This document shows positions 5,178-6,107 of a stretch of DNA of 6,107 nucleotides, one piece after another. Every line of letters starts with the position of its first letter. Position 1 is the stretch's first letter. This DNA is from Clostridia bacterium (GTDB lineage: Bacteria > Bacillota_A > Clostridia > Christensenellales > UBA1242), in assembly GCA_017454425.1 (NCBI GenBank), contig JAFTCZ010000049.1, forward strand, positions 1 to 6,107, in the 5' to 3' direction. The position numbers and the translations under genes were made by a program. The notes beneath the pieces are model-generated. The model saw nothing but the letters and a program-made list of their open reading frames with translations, was not told where the DNA came from and searched no databases.

Positions 5178-6107
5178 TTATATAATAATTCGGGCATCAA
5201 CTGTTGAAATGTTTCCGTCATCATCAAGAAGCAGTGGGTTTGCATCTACTTCCTTTATGATAGGAAAGTCTGTTACCAATTGGCTAAGCCTTAATAACAT
5301 ACTATTCATTAATTTTTGGTCAACTGCCTTTTTGCCACGAATATTGCCCATAAGTAATTTTGCTTTTGTGCAATTTAACAAATCGTTTGCATCATTAAGA
5401 GATAATGGGGCAGGGCGGAAAGCAACTTCTTTTAATACTTCAATATAAATACCGCCCATACCAAACATAATTTGATGACCCATATTGCCTTTGTGAATTG
5501 CTCCTACAACAAACTCGCGGTCACTATTTGAAATTTGTTTCATTACAACAATGTTGTCTACTTGGTCGGTTAGGTTTTGGCGTTTTAGATTTTGAATCAT
5601 GGTGTTCCATTTGGCTGTTAATTGCTCGGTGTTGTTAATGTTTATTGCCACGCCACCAACATCAGACTTGTGCAAAATTGTGTTACTGCTAATTTTTAAT
5701 ACAACAGGATATCCAATTTTTTGTGCAATGTTTTTGGCTTCGTTTAATGAATGAGCTGCTCCCCATGCAGGAATTGGCAAGCCATAAGCCTCAAACACTT
5801 CAAGACTTTGTGCAACTGACAAGTTGTTTACATCTTTTGTTTTTGCATCATCAAAAATCTTTTTGACGGCTTTTTTATTTACCTTAAAAGATGGGGTAGA
5901 ATTGCGTTGGCTGTCAAGATATATTTTTCGGTCATACAAACCTTTCAATCCAACAACGGCATCATTAACAAATTCAAAAATTGGTACATCACAATCAGGA
6001 ATTTGTTGTGCAACATTTTCATTAAAATCATCAGTTGTCATAAATACAGAAACCATAGGTTTTGTTGGATATTTTTGCTTTAGTTGTTGCATGGTTTTTA
6101 ATACTTC
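5178..6107 (-). CDS. ADP-forming acyl-CoA synthetase (acetate-CoA ligase type), C-terminal part
   Basis: This is the last 309 codons of an NDP-forming acyl-CoA synthetase, open through the right edge in frame (EVLKT precedes the Met codon at 6092). The family interconverts acyl-CoA + ADP + Pi and acid + ATP + CoA. Visible first is the end of the alpha-type CoA ligase part (TKPMVSVFMTTDD, IPIF-like segment), then a linker, then an ATP-grasp domain from about residue 96. Its features are LEVFEAYGLPIP, YPVVLKIS, HKSDVGGVAI (146-155, probably including the phosphate-carrying His), FGMGGIYIEVLKEVAFRPAP (215-234), EVDANPL (286-292) and the terminal VDARIII. Alpha and beta regions are thus fused in one chain. 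The protein ends right after DARIII, so there is no C-terminal acetyltransferase domain. Substrate (acetyl-, propionyl-, aryl-CoA) cannot be told. A terminator follows the stop. Confidence 0.9.
   Translation of the reverse strand, partial: EVLKTMQQLKQKYPTKPMVSVFMTTDDFNENVAQQIPDCDVPIFEFVNDAVVGLKGLYDRKIYLDSQRNSTPSFKVNKKAVKKIFDDAKTKDVNNLSVAQSLEVFEAYGLPIPAWGAAHSLNEAKNIAQKIGYPVVLKISSNTILHKSDVGGVAININNTEQLTAKWNTMIQNLKRQNLTDQVDNIVVMKQISNSDREFVVGAIHKGNMGHQIMFGMGGIYIEVLKEVAFRPAPLSLNDANDLLNCTKAKLLMGNIRGKKAVDQKLMNSMLLRLSQLVTDFPIIKEVDANPLLLDDDGNISTVDARIII

Noticed and set aside
5110..5448. Plus-strand open frame across the terminator and synthetase 3' end
   Set aside because: It is antisense to conserved ATP-grasp sequence and crosses a terminator hairpin.

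Overview
The window is AT-rich, densely packed bacterial DNA. Purine-rich Shine-Dalgarno sites, near-consensus sigma-70-type promoters with 17-bp spacers, and short hairpin plus T-run terminators suggest a low-GC Bacillota-type organism (gut Clostridia or a relative). That placement is inference: there is no rRNA or other marker gene. There is no tRNA, rRNA, insertion sequence, CRISPR array or phage gene, and no gene-free stretch above about 120 bases.

Layout. Plus strand, left edge: the C-terminal end of a glycerol kinase (5' end outside the window), then 2 bases later an alpha/beta hydrolase of the monoacylglycerol lipase/lysophospholipase type. This pair meets a minus-strand operon head-on at a shared bidirectional terminator (about 1427-1458). 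The minus-strand operon (4107 down to 1461) starts from a strong promoter at 4137-4165. It encodes, in order, an SPFH-domain protein with three C-terminal zinc ribbons (YdjI/COG4260 type), a membrane-anchored protein with two N-terminal zinc ribbons (resembling the B. subtilis YdjG family), and a small two-helix membrane protein with two C-terminal zinc ribbons. Upstream, also on the minus strand, is a single-gene unit (5060-4215) with its own promoter and terminator, encoding a 281-residue protein I do not recognise. At the right edge, on the minus strand, is the C-terminal 309 residues of an ADP-forming (NDP-forming) acyl-CoA synthetase, ended by its own terminator.

How the genes may work together. 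The glycerol kinase and hydrolase suggest a lipid/glycerol salvage pair: acyl ester cleavage followed by glycerol phosphorylation. The three-gene operon looks like a variant of the SPFH/zinc-ribbon membrane-stress module known next to pspA in Bacillus. All three proteins are predicted to sit on the cytoplasmic face of the membrane, and together they carry seven four-cysteine ribbons. No PspA-like or TPM-domain gene is visible here. This operon and the neighbouring orphan gene, whose promoter/leader layout is similar, are the most interesting parts of the window.
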